A stretch of 64,000 nt of DNA from Rhodococcoides kroppenstedtii (GTDB lineage Bacteria > Actinomycetota > Actinomycetes > Mycobacteriales > Mycobacteriaceae): positions 248,001 to 312,000 of the forward strand of contig NZ_FOJN01000001.1 in the NCBI RefSeq assembly GCF_900111805.1, read 5' to 3'. Positions 1 to 9,051 of this stretch are shown here, piece by piece; within the stretch, counting starts at the first letter, position 1; each line of letters starts with the position of its first letter. The notes under the pieces were generated by a model. It ran no database searches, was not told where the DNA came from, and saw only the letters and a program-made list of their open reading frames with translations. The position numbers and the translations under genes were made by a program.

Positions 1-1
1 C

Positions 2-88
2 CGCGCGCAGGGCTACCTCTACGCGCGTCCCGAGCCCGCCGAGGTCGTCTTCGACATGCTGCGCGTCGGAACGCTGATGCCGTCGTGA
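2..88 (+). CDS. EAL-domain protein, C-terminal end only (5' partial)
   Basis: Only the last 28 codons and the TGA are inside the window. The frame reads AQGYLYARPEPAEV near its start, which matches the QGYxxARP signature that closes EAL cyclic-di-GMP phosphodiesterase domains, and a short tail follows. The rest of the protein lies upstream, so whether it also carries a GGDEF domain, a sensor or membrane segments cannot be seen. The next gene is a complete GGDEF-EAL protein on the same strand, separated by a tRNA, so two c-di-GMP turnover genes sit side by side. The domain call rests on one short motif. Confidence 0.6.
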   Translation, partial: RAQGYLYARPEPAEVVFDMLRVGTLMPS

Positions 89-158
89 CCGCCGCAACCG
101 TGCTCGCCGGACCGGGTAACGTATGGCGCGCGCCGCGACGGGTCGTCGGCGGCGCGAC

Positions 159-232
159 GGGGCGGTAGCTCAGTCGGTCAGAGCCGTGGACTCATAATCC
201 ATTGGTCGCGGGTTCGAGCCCCGCCCGCCCCA
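159..232 (+). tRNA. tRNA-Met (anticodon CAT)
   Basis: The cloverleaf folds by eye. The 7-bp acceptor stem pairs GGGGCGG (159-165) with CCGCCCC (225-231). The D arm starts at 168, the anticodon stem is 186-190/198-202 with loop CTCATAA and anticodon CAT at 193-195, and the T arm is GCGGG-TTCGAGC-CCCGC (208-224). The discriminator base is A232 and CC follows. The sequence resembles actinobacterial elongator tRNA-Met. A CAT anticodon is shared with tRNA-Ile2, whose wobble C is modified by TilS, so a covariance-model check is needed to exclude that. A TAACGT box at 117-122 could be its -10 element. Confidence 0.93.
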
Positions 233-311
233 CCGAGAATCGCCGCAGTCGCCACCTCCCTGTGGATTCACCACGCCCGATCCTCGACTCAGGTCGCCGC
301 GTCCGCGTTTC

Positions 312-320
312 TGCTACATT
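312..320 (+). promoter_or_regulatory. candidate extended -10 promoter for the GGDEF-EAL gene
   Basis: TG at 312-313 followed one base later by TACATT (315-320) sits in a locally AT-richer stretch (about 305-345) between the tRNA and the GTG start at 426. It would give a leader of about 100 nt. No convincing -35 is visible. The rest of 233-425 shows no gene or clear structure. Confidence 0.3.
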
Positions 321-425
321 CTGTACTTCCAGTTTGTTTTGTCGGCGCTCGGCCGTCTCGTCGCCTCGTCCCGGCAGGTGATCTGAGGGTGGGGCGTCGC
401 AGGTCGAGGGGCGCGGGAACGGTCA

Positions 426-2675
426 GTGACGTGCGAGCAGGAACCGGAAGACGGACCCACCGCCCTGGTTCGGGCCGTCGGGGCCGCGGTGGATCGCTCC
501 GCCGTGCCGGTTCTGCTCGTGCGCGCGGACGGACGGGTGGTCCGGGCCAACCCGGCGGCCCGCCTCCGCCTCGGGGACGTCGCGGCGTCGGCCGACCGCG
601 CCTGGACGCTCGAACTGCCCGGCAGGGCGGGTCCGCAGGACTCGCCGGCCATCGTCCGGGCGGGTGGTACGTGGTTCGGCCGCGCCGAGTTGGTGCAGTC
701 GACCGGAAAGAGGGTGCCTGTGTCGACATCGGCGTTCGCGGTACACGACCGGGACGAGGATCCTCTGATCGTCGCCACCCTGCGCACTCCCGAGCTCACC
801 CTCGATCCCCCGCGCGGCGCGTCCGACGAGATCCAGGCCGTGCTCCGCGCCTCCCGCGACGCCGAGGAGCGGCACGATCGGCTGGCGGAACTGTCCCGCT
901 TGGCGTTGCGGGGTCGCATGGGCGATCTGCTCGCCGCGTCCGCCGACACGGTCGCGTACCTGCTCGGCGCCCGGCTCGCGACCATCTCCCGCGTACATGC
1001 CGACCCGACCACTATCGAGACGGTGGCCACCACCGACGGCGGTGACTCCCCTCTCGCACGCGGGAGCGACACCGTTCCGGCGTTCGTGGGGACGACCGGG
1101 ACACCGTTGCTGTGGCGGGGCGAGACCCTCGATCACCGCATCGACGCCGACGCCCTGCGGAACGCGGGCTTCGAGAACGCCGTCGCGGTGCCGATCGAAG
1201 GCGGCGGGCGCCCGTGGGGTGTACTCGCCGTCTTCGGCGTCGATCCGGGGCGTCCCGCCGACGGAACCGCGGCGCCGGTGGCGCCGGTGGCCGGCTCGGA
1301 CGCGATTCCCGAGCCGTCCGTTCTCGACGAGGTCGCCGACATCGTCGGTGCCGCGGTGCACCGCGTCGGGGTGGAACGCGAACTGCGCTACCGCAGTCTG
1401 CGCGATCCGCTGACCGGACTCCCCAACCGCGCCCTGGCGCACGACCGCATCGGCTCCGCCGTGGAACGCGGCCTCGTCGCCGGCTCGTGCACCGCGGTCA
1501 TGCTCATCGATCTCGACGACTTCAAGTCCATCAACGACGGGCTCGGCCACGAGGCCGGGGACACCGCCCTGGTCGCGGTGGCCACCCGACTCGCGCGCGC
1601 GTCGCGGCCCGGTGACACCGTGGCGCGACTCGGCGGCGACGAGTTCGTCGTGGTGTGCGAGAACCTGCGCGACGAGGACGACGCCGTGGCGGCTGCGGCG
1701 GTGTACGGCGACGCCGTCCGCGCCCCCGTCTCGGTGGAGGGCAACGATCTGGTCATCACCGCGAGCATCGGGGTCGCGGTGACCACCACCGACGTCCCGG
1801 TCAACGAGCTCGTTCGTCGAGCCGACGTCGCGATGTACCGCGCGAAGGACACCGGCCGGGGCCACGTCGCGCTGTTCGACCGCGACGATCGCGACCACCG
1901 CCGCCTGCAGTTGGCGCTGTCGGCGGATCTGCGCGCGGCGCTCGAGAGCCGGTACCTCACGCTCGCCTATCAACCGATCTTCGACATCGGCACCGGCCGC
2001 ATCACCGCCGTCGAGGCGTTGGCGCGGTGGGAGCACCCGACGCTGGGGTCGGTCAGCCCCGAGACGTTCGTCGCCATCGCGGAGCGAACCGGTCAGATCG
2101 ACCGGCTGGGACTCTGGGCGCTGCACTCGGCGTGCCGTCAGGCCGCGGAGTGGCAATCGATCGCCGACGTCGGTGTCCGCGTGAACGTCTCGGCGCTGCA
2201 ACTGCGTCGACCGGGGTTCGTCTCGGCCGTGGCCCGAGTGCTGGCCGAGACGGGGCTACCGGTCGGCCGACTGGGCCTCGAGATCACCGAGACCGTGTGG
2301 CTCGCCGACACCGCGCAGGTGCGCGACGCGCTCACCGAGCTGCACCGGATGGGGGTGTCGATCCTCCTCGACGACCTCGGCAGCGGACACAGCTCGGTCA
2401 CCTACCTCAACCGCTACCCGGTCATCGAGGCCTTCAAGATCGACCAGAGCTACATCCAGGCCATGCCCGGCAAACGGCCGGAAGCCATCGTGTCGGCCAT
2501 CGTCTCCCTGGCGCACGCGTTCGACGTCACCGTCGTGGGCGAGGGCGTCGAGACACAGGCGCAGTTCGACCGGCTGCGGGAAAGCGGATGCGATCTGGCG
2601 CAGGGATTCTGGCTCGCGGAACCGACCGACGCGGCGACCATGACGGACATGCTGCGCGAGCGCCGGGCCGGCTGA
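426..2675 (+). CDS. bifunctional GGDEF-EAL cyclic-di-GMP enzyme with PAS-like and GAF-like sensor region
   Basis: A 749-residue protein from a GTG start with only a weak upstream ribosome site. Residues 20-110 look PAS-like and 140-315 GAF-like, with no membrane segment, so it is probably a cytoplasmic sensor. The diguanylate cyclase domain (about 322-490) has an intact GGDEF at 403-407 and an RPGD at 394-397 exactly five residues before it, the expected product-inhibition I-site. The EAL domain (about 505-745) keeps E530-A531-L532, the metal-binding LDDLGSGHSS loop and the GEGVET catalytic motif. Both activities could therefore be retained: GTP to c-di-GMP, and c-di-GMP to pGpG. Which one dominates cannot be told from sequence. 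It follows the end of another EAL protein. Confidence 0.9.
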   Translation: MTCEQEPEDGPTALVRAVGAAVDRSAVPVLLVRADGRVVRANPAARLRLGDVAASADRAWTLELPGRAGPQDSPAIVRAGGTWFGRAELVQSTGKRVPVSTSAFAVHDRDEDPLIVATLRTPELTLDPPRGASDEIQAVLRASRDAEERHDRLAELSRLALRGRMGDLLAASADTVAYLLGARLATISRVHADPTTIETVATTDGGDSPLARGSDTVPAFVGTTGTPLLWRGETLDHRIDADALRNAGFENAVAVPIEGGGRPWGVLAVFGVDPGRPADGTAAPVAPVAGSDAIPEPSVLDEVADIVGAAVHRVGVERELRYRSLRDPLTGLPNRALAHDRIGSAVERGLVAGSCTAVMLIDLDDFKSINDGLGHEAGDTALVAVATRLARASRPGDTVARLGGDEFVVVCENLRDEDDAVAAAAVYGDAVRAPVSVEGNDLVITASIGVAVTTTDVPVNELVRRADVAMYRAKDTGRGHVALFDRDDRDHRRLQLALSADLRAALESRYLTLAYQPIFDIGTGRITAVEALARWEHPTLGSVSPETFVAIAERTGQIDRLGLWALHSACRQAAEWQSIADVGVRVNVSALQLRRPGFVSAVARVLAETGLPVGRLGLEITETVWLADTAQVRDALTELHRMGVSILLDDLGSGHSSVTYLNRYPVIEAFKIDQSYIQAMPGKRPEAIVSAIVSLAHAFDVTVVGEGVETQAQFDRLRESGCDLAQGFWLAEPTDAATMTDMLRERRAG

Positions 2676-2707
2676 GGAACCCGAGCCGGGCACGATCCCG
2701 CGCCGAG

Positions 2708-3463
2708 TTACTCGGACCGGTCGTCGGGGTCGTTCCGGCCGGTGGACGTCCGCTGGACGAATTCGGCGGCCACGTCGCGCACCCGCAGTCCGCGGCGCTG
2801 CGCCTCGTCCGACAGGGCGGCGAAGGCGGCCTCTGCGTCGACGCCGTCCATGGCCATCATGATGCCGCGGGCCTGTTCGATGGGTGCCCGCTGCTCCATG
2901 GCCTCGCGCAGGGCGCGCACGGCGGAGGCGGCGTCGCTGTAGCGGGTGTGCTCCCCGATCGCGCGGCCCACCGTCGTCGTGATGCCCTCGAGCACGTCGG
3001 TGTCGATGTCGTCGAACGCGTGATCACGCAGACCGTAGAGGTTGAAGGAGCCGATCACCCCGTCGAGCGTGCGGATCGGCGACGCCAGCACCGACAGAAT
3101 GCCCTCCGCACGGGCGGCGTCCGTGAAGTCGGGCCACCGGTCGTCCCGGTCGGTGCAGTCGACCACCACGCTCTCGCCGGTGCGCGACGCCTGCAGGCAG
3201 GGCCCGGCCCCTGCGTCGTACTGGTGTCGGTCCACTTTCAGGGTCAGCAGGTCGGTGTACGTCGCGGTGTAGGTCGAGCCGTCGAAATCGATTGTCACGC
3301 CGCAACTGTCGGCACCGGGGATGATGTCGTGCGCCAGGTCGACGGCTTTCTGCAGCAACTCGACCACCTGGTCGGTGTCCTCGATTCGTCCGCCCAGGGC
3401 CGCGAGAATCTCGCCGAGCCGCCCGGGCGTCAGGCTCGGTCCGGCCTGCCCCTCGGTGTCCAT
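2708..3463 (-). CDS. GAF-ANTAR domain RNA-binding antitermination regulator
   Basis: A 251-residue soluble protein. Residues about 25-170 form a GAF domain ([42 protein letters not shown]). Residues about 178-240 form an ANTAR domain with the usual helical core ([20 protein letters not shown], then a conserved AF..L...A....LRVRDVA pattern). ANTAR proteins bind paired hexaloop hairpins in nascent RNA and prevent termination, and the GAF domain presumably controls this by a ligand. Proteins of this layout are frequent in mycobacteria and rhodococci. It converges on the GGDEF-EAL gene and diverges from the GH13 gene. Its RNA target was not identified; I saw no obvious dual hexaloop nearby. Confidence 0.88.
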   Translation of the reverse strand: MDTEGQAGPSLTPGRLGEILAALGGRIEDTDQVVELLQKAVDLAHDIIPGADSCGVTIDFDGSTYTATYTDLLTLKVDRHQYDAGAGPCLQASRTGESVVVDCTDRDDRWPDFTDAARAEGILSVLASPIRTLDGVIGSFNLYGLRDHAFDDIDTDVLEGITTTVGRAIGEHTRYSDAASAVRALREAMEQRAPIEQARGIMMAMDGVDAEAAFAALSDEAQRRGLRVRDVAAEFVQRTSTGRNDPDDRSE

Positions 3464-3671
3464 GGAGATATTCGATCACACGGCCCGCGAACCGGCCGGA
3501 ACACTCGGCCTCCTGCTGCGTAGGCTCGTGCTCGGTCACTACTCGTTTCGACGACGAACGGGTCGGGTAGCCGTCCCGTCGGTGCCGGGTTGCTCTCGCC
3601 CGGTCCCCGGGGGACGGGCCGTGTGGCCGGTGGAGGGCAGTAATCGGGCGGTCGGCGATGACGGAGGAACT

Positions 3672-5855
3672 GTGGATCCGGAAGTGCAGCACGAGCCCAG
3701 CGAGATCTCCTACGACGAGAACTTCTATCCAGCGCGGCCGCGGCCGCTGAAGCCGTCGGTGCGGCGCGCCTACCGGACGCCCGGGGACCTGCCTCGCGGT
3801 GACGCGGAGGCGGACAACCCGGAGTACGTGTCCTGGCTGGTGCAGCGGTCCATGCTGCAGGACGCCAAGCTCATCGCCGAGCAGCTGTCCGGCAAGGGCA
3901 GCATGTGGCAGAACCCCTACGCCTCACCGGATCCGCGCGGCGCCGTCGAGCGCGCCCCCGTCTGGTTCACCGCCTACCCCATCTCGCTCATCGCCTCGCC
4001 GGGCCAGAGCTTCCTGGCCACCCTCGGCGACGAGTCGCTCTGGCAGCTGTTCTCGGACATCGGCATCACCGCCGTGCACACCGGCCCCGTCAAGGAGGCC
4101 GGTGGACTGCACGGGTGGCACGCCACGCCGTCGGTCGACGGTCACTTCGACCGCGTGAGCATGCAGATCGATCCGGCGTTCGGGTCCGAGGAGGAGTTCC
4201 GCCGCCTCTGCGTGGTCGCCTCGGCCTACGAGGGCATCGTCATCGACGACATCGTGCCCGGCCACACCGGCAAGGGAGCGGACTTCCGCCTCGCGGAGAT
4301 GGCTTACTCCGATTACCCCGGGATCTACCACATGGTGGAGATCGAGCCGCAGGACTGGCATCTGCTTCCGCGGGTCGGCGCCGGCCGGGACTCGGTCAAC
4401 ATCGACGCCGACGCCGAGGCCGAACTGGCTCGCGCCGGCTACATCGTGGGCCAGCTCCAGCGCGTCATCTTCTACGAGATGGGCGTGAAGGAGACCAACT
4501 GGAGCGCGACGCCCATCATTCGCGGCGTCGACGGCGTGGAGCGCCGCTGGGTCTACCTCCACTACTTCAAGGCCGGTCAGCCCTCGATCAACTGGCTCGA
4601 CCCGTCGTTCGCCGGCATGCGTCTGGTCATCGGCGACGCGTGCCATTCCATCGCCGATCTCGGCGCCGGCGCCCTGCGTCTGGACGCCAACGGCTTCCTT
4701 GGCGTCGAGCGGCGGACCGAGGGCCCCGGATGGTCGGAGGGCCACCCGCTGTCCGAGGCCGCGAACCATCTCATCGCGAGCGTGGTGCGCAAGATGGGTG
4801 GGTTCACGTTCCAGGAGCTGAACCTCACCATCGACGACATCAAGGCGATGGGCGGCAGCGGCGCGGACCTGTCCTACGACTTCATCAACCGGCCCGCGTA
4901 CCACCACGCGCTGGTGATGGGGAACACCGAGTTCCTGCGCCTGACGATGAACCTCGCGCGCGATCACGGCGTCGACACCGCATCGCTGGTCCACGCGCTG
5001 CAGAACCACGACGAGATGACGTTCGAGCTGGTGCACTTCGCGACTCTGCACAAGGAAGACGAGTTCTCCTACGGCGGCGAGGTGATCAAGGGCGGCGATC
5101 TCGGAGACCAGATTCGCGCGGAGCTGTGCGAGCGACTGACCGGCCGGTGGGCCCCGTACAACCGCACCTTCACCAACAACGGCATCGCGTGCACCACGGC
5201 CTCGGTGATCACGGCGTCGCTCGGCATCCGGGACCTCGACCGCATGGACGAGACGGACATCGAGACCGTGAAGCGGGCGCACCTGCTCCTCGCGATGTAC
5301 AACGCACTGCAGCCGGGCGTCTTCGCGCTGTCCGGATGGGACCTGTGCGGGGTGCTCCCCGTGCCGGCCGAGGAGGTGGCCGACCTCATCGCGGAGGGCG
5401 ACACCCGATGGATCAACCGCGGCGCCCACGATCTGATGAACTACGCTCCCGACGCGACCCGCTCGGAGTCCGGTATCCCGCGAGGCCGCAGCCTCTACGG
5501 ATCGCTGCCCGAGCAGATGAAGGACGGATCGTCCTTCGTGCGGCAGCTCTCGCGGATCCTCGACGTGCGGAACCGCTACGGCATCGCCACGGCGACGCAG
5601 CTCGACGTGCCGTCGGTGTCGCACAAGGGACTGCTGGTGTTGGTGCACCAGCTCGCCAACGGTCTGGTCCAGGCCACGGTGCTCAACTTCACCGGAGACG
5701 AGATCACCGCGACGGTGCAGTCCAAGCACCTCCCGGGCGGGGCCACGGTGGTGGATCTGTTCACCGATCACGAGGTCGGCACGGTCGACGAGCTGGGAAG
5801 TTTTCTGCTGACACTCGCTCCGTACCAGGGCATTCCGGTGATGCTGAAGGGCTGA
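3672..5855 (+). CDS. GH13 alpha-amylase-family enzyme, trehalose-synthase-like
   Basis: 727 residues from GTG 3672, chosen because a GGAGG ribosome site lies at 3663-3667; the open frame upstream has poor codon use. GH13 landmarks are present: a region-I-like DDIVPGH (192-198), the nucleophile in ALRLDANG (D338), a general acid in FTFQELNL (E382), and LQNHDE (H446, D447) for transition-state stabilisation, followed by a beta-rich C-terminus. The NHDEMT element resembles TreS, which interconverts maltose and trehalose. However, the N-terminal 100 residues do not look like classical mycobacterial TreS, so another alpha-glucosyl transferase or hydrolase is possible. The family is well supported, the reaction is inferred. 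A trehalase-like gene occurs at 43.6 kb. Confidence 0.75.
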   Translation: MDPEVQHEPSEISYDENFYPARPRPLKPSVRRAYRTPGDLPRGDAEADNPEYVSWLVQRSMLQDAKLIAEQLSGKGSMWQNPYASPDPRGAVERAPVWFTAYPISLIASPGQSFLATLGDESLWQLFSDIGITAVHTGPVKEAGGLHGWHATPSVDGHFDRVSMQIDPAFGSEEEFRRLCVVASAYEGIVIDDIVPGHTGKGADFRLAEMAYSDYPGIYHMVEIEPQDWHLLPRVGAGRDSVNIDADAEAELARAGYIVGQLQRVIFYEMGVKETNWSATPIIRGVDGVERRWVYLHYFKAGQPSINWLDPSFAGMRLVIGDACHSIADLGAGALRLDANGFLGVERRTEGPGWSEGHPLSEAANHLIASVVRKMGGFTFQELNLTIDDIKAMGGSGADLSYDFINRPAYHHALVMGNTEFLRLTMNLARDHGVDTASLVHALQNHDEMTFELVHFATLHKEDEFSYGGEVIKGGDLGDQIRAELCERLTGRWAPYNRTFTNNGIACTTASVITASLGIRDLDRMDETDIETVKRAHLLLAMYNALQPGVFALSGWDLCGVLPVPAEEVADLIAEGDTRWINRGAHDLMNYAPDATRSESGIPRGRSLYGSLPEQMKDGSSFVRQLSRILDVRNRYGIATATQLDVPSVSHKGLLVLVHQLANGLVQATVLNFTGDEITATVQSKHLPGGATVVDLFTDHEVGTVDELGSFLLTLAPYQGIPVMLKG

Positions 5856-5887
5856 CCACGCGGTGGCGACCCGTCGGTAACGTCAGC

Positions 5888-5906
5888 AAAGGGTAGGCTA
5901 ATCTAT
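5888..5906 (+). promoter_or_regulatory. IdeR/DtxR-type iron box overlapping a leaderless promoter
   Basis: The 19 bases match the IdeR consensus (TTAGGTTAGGCTAACCTAA) at 14 of 19 positions, including an uninterrupted TAGGCTAA core. The TAATCT at 5899-5904 lies exactly 7 nt before the ATG at 5912, the spacing of leaderless actinobacterial promoters, so bound repressor would cover the -10. This predicts repression under iron-replete conditions. The assignment is a visual match, not a scored one. Confidence 0.65.
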
Positions 5907-5911
5907 CTCGC

Positions 5912-6856
5912 ATGCGCGTTGCGATGTTCGGGTATCAGACCTGGGGTCACCGCACCCTGCAGGCCCTCCTCGACTCCCCTCACGAGGTGGTCCTGGTGGT
6001 CACCCATCCGCCGAGCGAGCACTCCTACGAGTCGATCTGGTCCGACTCCGTCGAGGACCTCGCCCGGAGCCACGGCATCGCGGTCCACCTGGCTCAACGG
6101 CCCGACGACGCCCTCGCGGCCCGGTTGCGCGACGCGGCGCCGGACATCGTCGTCGCCAACAACTGGCGCACCAAGCTGCCGCGCGAGATTTTCGACGCGC
6201 CGCCGCACGGCACGCTGAATCTGCACGATTCGCTGCTGCCTCGGTTCACCGGATTCTCCCCCGTCATCTGGTCGCTGATCAGCGGCGCCACGGAGACCGG
6301 TCTGACCGCTCACCGGATGGACGACGACCTCGACACCGGCGACATCGTGGTCCAGCGTGCGGTGCCGATCGGCGAGCGAGACACCGCCACGGAACTCGTC
6401 CAGGCCACCATCGACCTCATCCCGGAGGTGCTCACCGAAGCGCTGGCCGCCATCGAGAGCGGTACGGCCGAGTGGACACCCCAGGACCTCGCCCAGCGCA
6501 CCTTCTTCCACAAGCGCTCGGACGTCGACAGCCGGATCGACTGGACCTGGCCCGCCGAGGAGATCGACCGCCTGATCCGCGCCCAGTCCGACCCCTACCC
6601 CGACGCCTGGACTCACTACCGCGGTGAGCGCATCGGCATCACCCGCGCCCACGTCTCCACCTGCTGCTACGGCGGTACTCCCGGCCGCGTGTTCATCCAC
6701 GAGGGCGACGGGATGGCCATCGTCGCCGGCCCGTCGGCCCACCTCGGCCGGAATCGTGCCCTCGTCGTCGACGAGGTCCGCACCGCCGACGGCCGCACCG
6801 TTCCCGCGACGGAGTTCTTCCCCCACGGCGGCGGGTATCTGACCGACCGGCCCTGA
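5912..6856 (+). CDS. methionyl-tRNA-formyltransferase-like protein, probable siderophore hydroxyornithine formyltransferase
   Basis: 314 residues. The formyl-transferase fold is clear: N103 and H105 in TLNLHDSLLPRF and D141 in DDLDTGDIV are the catalytic Asn-His-Asp set that uses N10-formyl-tetrahydrofolate. A short C-terminal Fmt-C-like domain (about 205-310) follows. Fmt proper normally sits next to def or rsmB, which is not the case here. The IdeR box directly upstream and the RFTGFSP variant of the substrate loop point instead to the paralogues that formylate N5-hydroxyornithine for hydroxamate siderophores (as in rhodochelin and coelichelin pathways). That role is inferred; no peptide synthetase or monooxygenase is in the window. 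Translation is probably leaderless from the ATG. Confidence 0.72.
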   Translation: MRVAMFGYQTWGHRTLQALLDSPHEVVLVVTHPPSEHSYESIWSDSVEDLARSHGIAVHLAQRPDDALAARLRDAAPDIVVANNWRTKLPREIFDAPPHGTLNLHDSLLPRFTGFSPVIWSLISGATETGLTAHRMDDDLDTGDIVVQRAVPIGERDTATELVQATIDLIPEVLTEALAAIESGTAEWTPQDLAQRTFFHKRSDVDSRIDWTWPAEEIDRLIRAQSDPYPDAWTHYRGERIGITRAHVSTCCYGGTPGRVFIHEGDGMAIVAGPSAHLGRNRALVVDEVRTADGRTVPATEFFPHGGGYLTDRP

Positions 6857-6906
6857 CGGCAGTCCACCACGGTTTCCACCCCGGTCGCCGGGGGAAGACG
6901 GTCGGT

Positions 6907-7977
6907 ATGACCACCACGCGACCGACCGCCGCCGACCCGTCGACGTCGTACGACCCGGACGACGATCGCAAGCCGGATTCGCCCACGGACCTGACCAAGC
7001 CGTCGTTCCTCTACGTCGTCCGCAAGACCGCGCGCGAGTTCTCCAAGGACCAGTGCACGGACCTCGCCGCGGCTCTCACGTACTACGCGGTTCTGTCGAT
7101 CTTTCCCGCGCTGCTGGCCATGGTGTCCCTGCTCGGCGTCTTCGGCCAGGGCGAGCGCACGGTGAACGCCGTCCTCGACATCGTCTCCGACCTCGGCCCG
7201 TCGTCGGCCGTCGACACGTTGCGAGAACCGATCTCCCAGTTGGTCGCGACGCCGACCGCCGGCCTCGCGTTGATCATCGGTCTCGCCGGTGCGATCTGGT
7301 CCGCCTCCGGCTACGTCGGGGCCTTCGGACGCGCGATGAACCGTATGTACGAGGTCGACGAAGGTCGGCCGGTCTGGAAGCTGCGCCCGGTCATGCTGCT
7401 GGTGACGTTGATCGGCCTGATCTGCCTCGCCGCCGGCGCGTTGATGCTGGCGGTCAGCGGACCGGTAGCGCAGGCGATCGGCGACGCCGTCGGACTCGGC
7501 GACACCACGCTCATGATCTGGAACATCGTGCGCTGGCCCCTCATCCTGATCCTGGTGGTGATCGCGGTGGCGGTGCTCTACTACGCCACGCCGAACGTCC
7601 AGCAGCCGAAGTTCCGGTGGGTCAGCACGGGGGCCGCGTTGGCCATCGTTACCTGGATCGTCGCTTCGGCGCTGTTCGGGTTCTACGTCGCCAACTTCTC
7701 GAGCTACAACGCGACGTACGGATCGCTTGCGGGCGTCGTCATCTTCCTGTTGTGGCTGTGGATCACCAATCTCGCGCTGCTGTTCGGCGCGGAGCTGGAC
7801 TCCGAACTCGAGCGAGGGCGCGAACTGCAGGCCGGGCTGCGCGCAGAGGAGCATCTGCAACTGCCGGAGCGCGACACTCGTGTGTCGGAGAAGAACGCCG
7901 AGAAGGACGCCGAGCACGTCGAGCGGGGCCGCTCGCTCCGACTCTCGCGCGGCAGAGACGACTCCGCTCCGCGGTAG
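6907..7977 (+). CDS. YihY/UPF0761 family inner-membrane protein
   Basis: 356 residues with about six membrane segments, near residues 55-80, 115-140, 160-185, 205-227, 240-262 and 272-297. The family hallmark is the first segment with its LAAALTYYAVLSIFPALLAM pattern, followed by GYVGAFGRAMNRMYEV. The N-terminus (1-45) and C-terminus (about 298-356) are charged and soluble; the tail is strongly basic. Members were once called RNase BN, but that activity belongs to another protein, and the true function is unknown (transport or envelope maintenance is proposed). It follows the formyltransferase by 50 nt on the same strand and may be read separately. Confidence 0.85.
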   Translation: MTTTRPTAADPSTSYDPDDDRKPDSPTDLTKPSFLYVVRKTAREFSKDQCTDLAAALTYYAVLSIFPALLAMVSLLGVFGQGERTVNAVLDIVSDLGPSSAVDTLREPISQLVATPTAGLALIIGLAGAIWSASGYVGAFGRAMNRMYEVDEGRPVWKLRPVMLLVTLIGLICLAAGALMLAVSGPVAQAIGDAVGLGDTTLMIWNIVRWPLILILVVIAVAVLYYATPNVQQPKFRWVSTGAALAIVTWIVASALFGFYVANFSSYNATYGSLAGVVIFLLWLWITNLALLFGAELDSELERGRELQAGLRAEEHLQLPERDTRVSEKNAEKDAEHVERGRSLRLSRGRDDSAPR

Positions 7978-8111
7978 TCCAGCGCGCGGACCCGCCACGA
8001 ATCTCCTGTGTCACCGCGGCACCTTTCGGTCGCGAATCCCGGCGTCCAGCCCTCGGCGCCCCCCGGCTCAATCCGACTCGGTGCGCCCACCGCGCACGTC
8101 TGCGAGGCATC

Positions 8112-9011
8112 ATGTCGTCCACCCGCTCGTCCCGATTCGATCGTCCCGGCCCCGGCACCGCTCTGATCACCGGCGCGTCCAGCGGCATCGGCCGCGCCAC
8201 CGCTCACCTCTACGCCGAACGCGGCTGGTCGCTCGTCCTCTGTGCCCGCGGGCGCGAAGGACTCGAGGACGTTGCCGACCAGTGCCGTCGGCGCGGTGCC
8301 GCTGACGTGGCGATCAAGCCCGTCGACGTCTCGGACGGCGACGAGGTTCACAAGATGGTCACGGAGACCGTCGAACAGTTCGGCCGAGTCGACGTGTGCG
8401 TCCACAGCGCCGCGGTCATGTCCTACGGAACGTTCCTGGACACCCCCGCCGAGGTGTTCGACCACGCGATCTCCGTCGATCTGATCGGCGCGGCCAACGT
8501 CGCACGGTCGATCCTGACCGTCTACCGCGACCAGGGCGACGGGCACCTCGTCATCATCGGCTCGCTGCTCGGACGCATCGCCGTGCCCTGGATGGGCACG
8601 TACGTCACCGCCAAGTGGGGACTGCGCGGCCTCACGCGCACGCTGCAGCAGGAAATGCAGCAGTACCCCGGCATCCACGTCAGCTCGGTGGCGCCCGGCG
8701 CGGTCCGCACCCCGATCTACGAGCAGGCCGCCACCGTGGTCGGGCGCGCCGGATCTCCCCCGCCGCCGGTGACGACGCCCGAGGTGATCGCCCGCGCCGT
8801 CGACCGCGTGGTGCGCAAGCCGCAGCGCGAGCGTGACGCGGACGCGGTCTTCGGCTACGTCAACAAGGTCGCTGCCCTGGGCTACACCGTCGTGCCGGCG
8901 GTGTTCGACCGACTCGTGGGGCCGCTCATGTGGCGCTTCGGCATCTCGCGCGAGCCCAAAGACGATGCGGAGGGCAATGTATTCCGCTCCCGAAGCCCCT
9001 ATCGACAGTGA
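8112..9011 (+). CDS. short-chain dehydrogenase/reductase (SDR)
   Basis: 299 residues from ATG 8112; upstream in-frame sequence overlaps the YihY gene and lacks coding character. A Rossmann nucleotide site TGASSGIG (20-27) and the catalytic set S151, Y164 and K168 (TYVTAKWG) are present, so it is an active-looking NAD(P)-dependent oxidoreductase of the classical SDR type. The usual NNAG motif is HSAA (98-101). After the SDR core the last 60 residues include a hydrophobic patch (AALGYTVVPAVFDRLVGPLM), suggesting membrane association, as in lipid-handling SDRs. The substrate cannot be inferred. Confidence 0.85.
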   Translation: MSSTRSSRFDRPGPGTALITGASSGIGRATAHLYAERGWSLVLCARGREGLEDVADQCRRRGAADVAIKPVDVSDGDEVHKMVTETVEQFGRVDVCVHSAAVMSYGTFLDTPAEVFDHAISVDLIGAANVARSILTVYRDQGDGHLVIIGSLLGRIAVPWMGTYVTAKWGLRGLTRTLQQEMQQYPGIHVSSVAPGAVRTPIYEQAATVVGRAGSPPPPVTTPEVIARAVDRVVRKPQRERDADAVFGYVNKVAALGYTVVPAVFDRLVGPLMWRFGISREPKDDAEGNVFRSRSPYRQ

Positions 9012-9051
9012 TCCCCCGTCACCGGACCGATCCTGAGACAGACTGACGGGT

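Noticed and set aside
159-232. tRNA-Met locus as a prophage or island attachment site
   Set aside because: No integrase gene and no duplicated tRNA 3' end were seen downstream.
5912-6856. Housekeeping methionyl-tRNA formyltransferase (fmt)
   Set aside because: No def, priA or rsmB neighbour, an iron box upstream and a non-typical substrate loop; kept only as an alternative.
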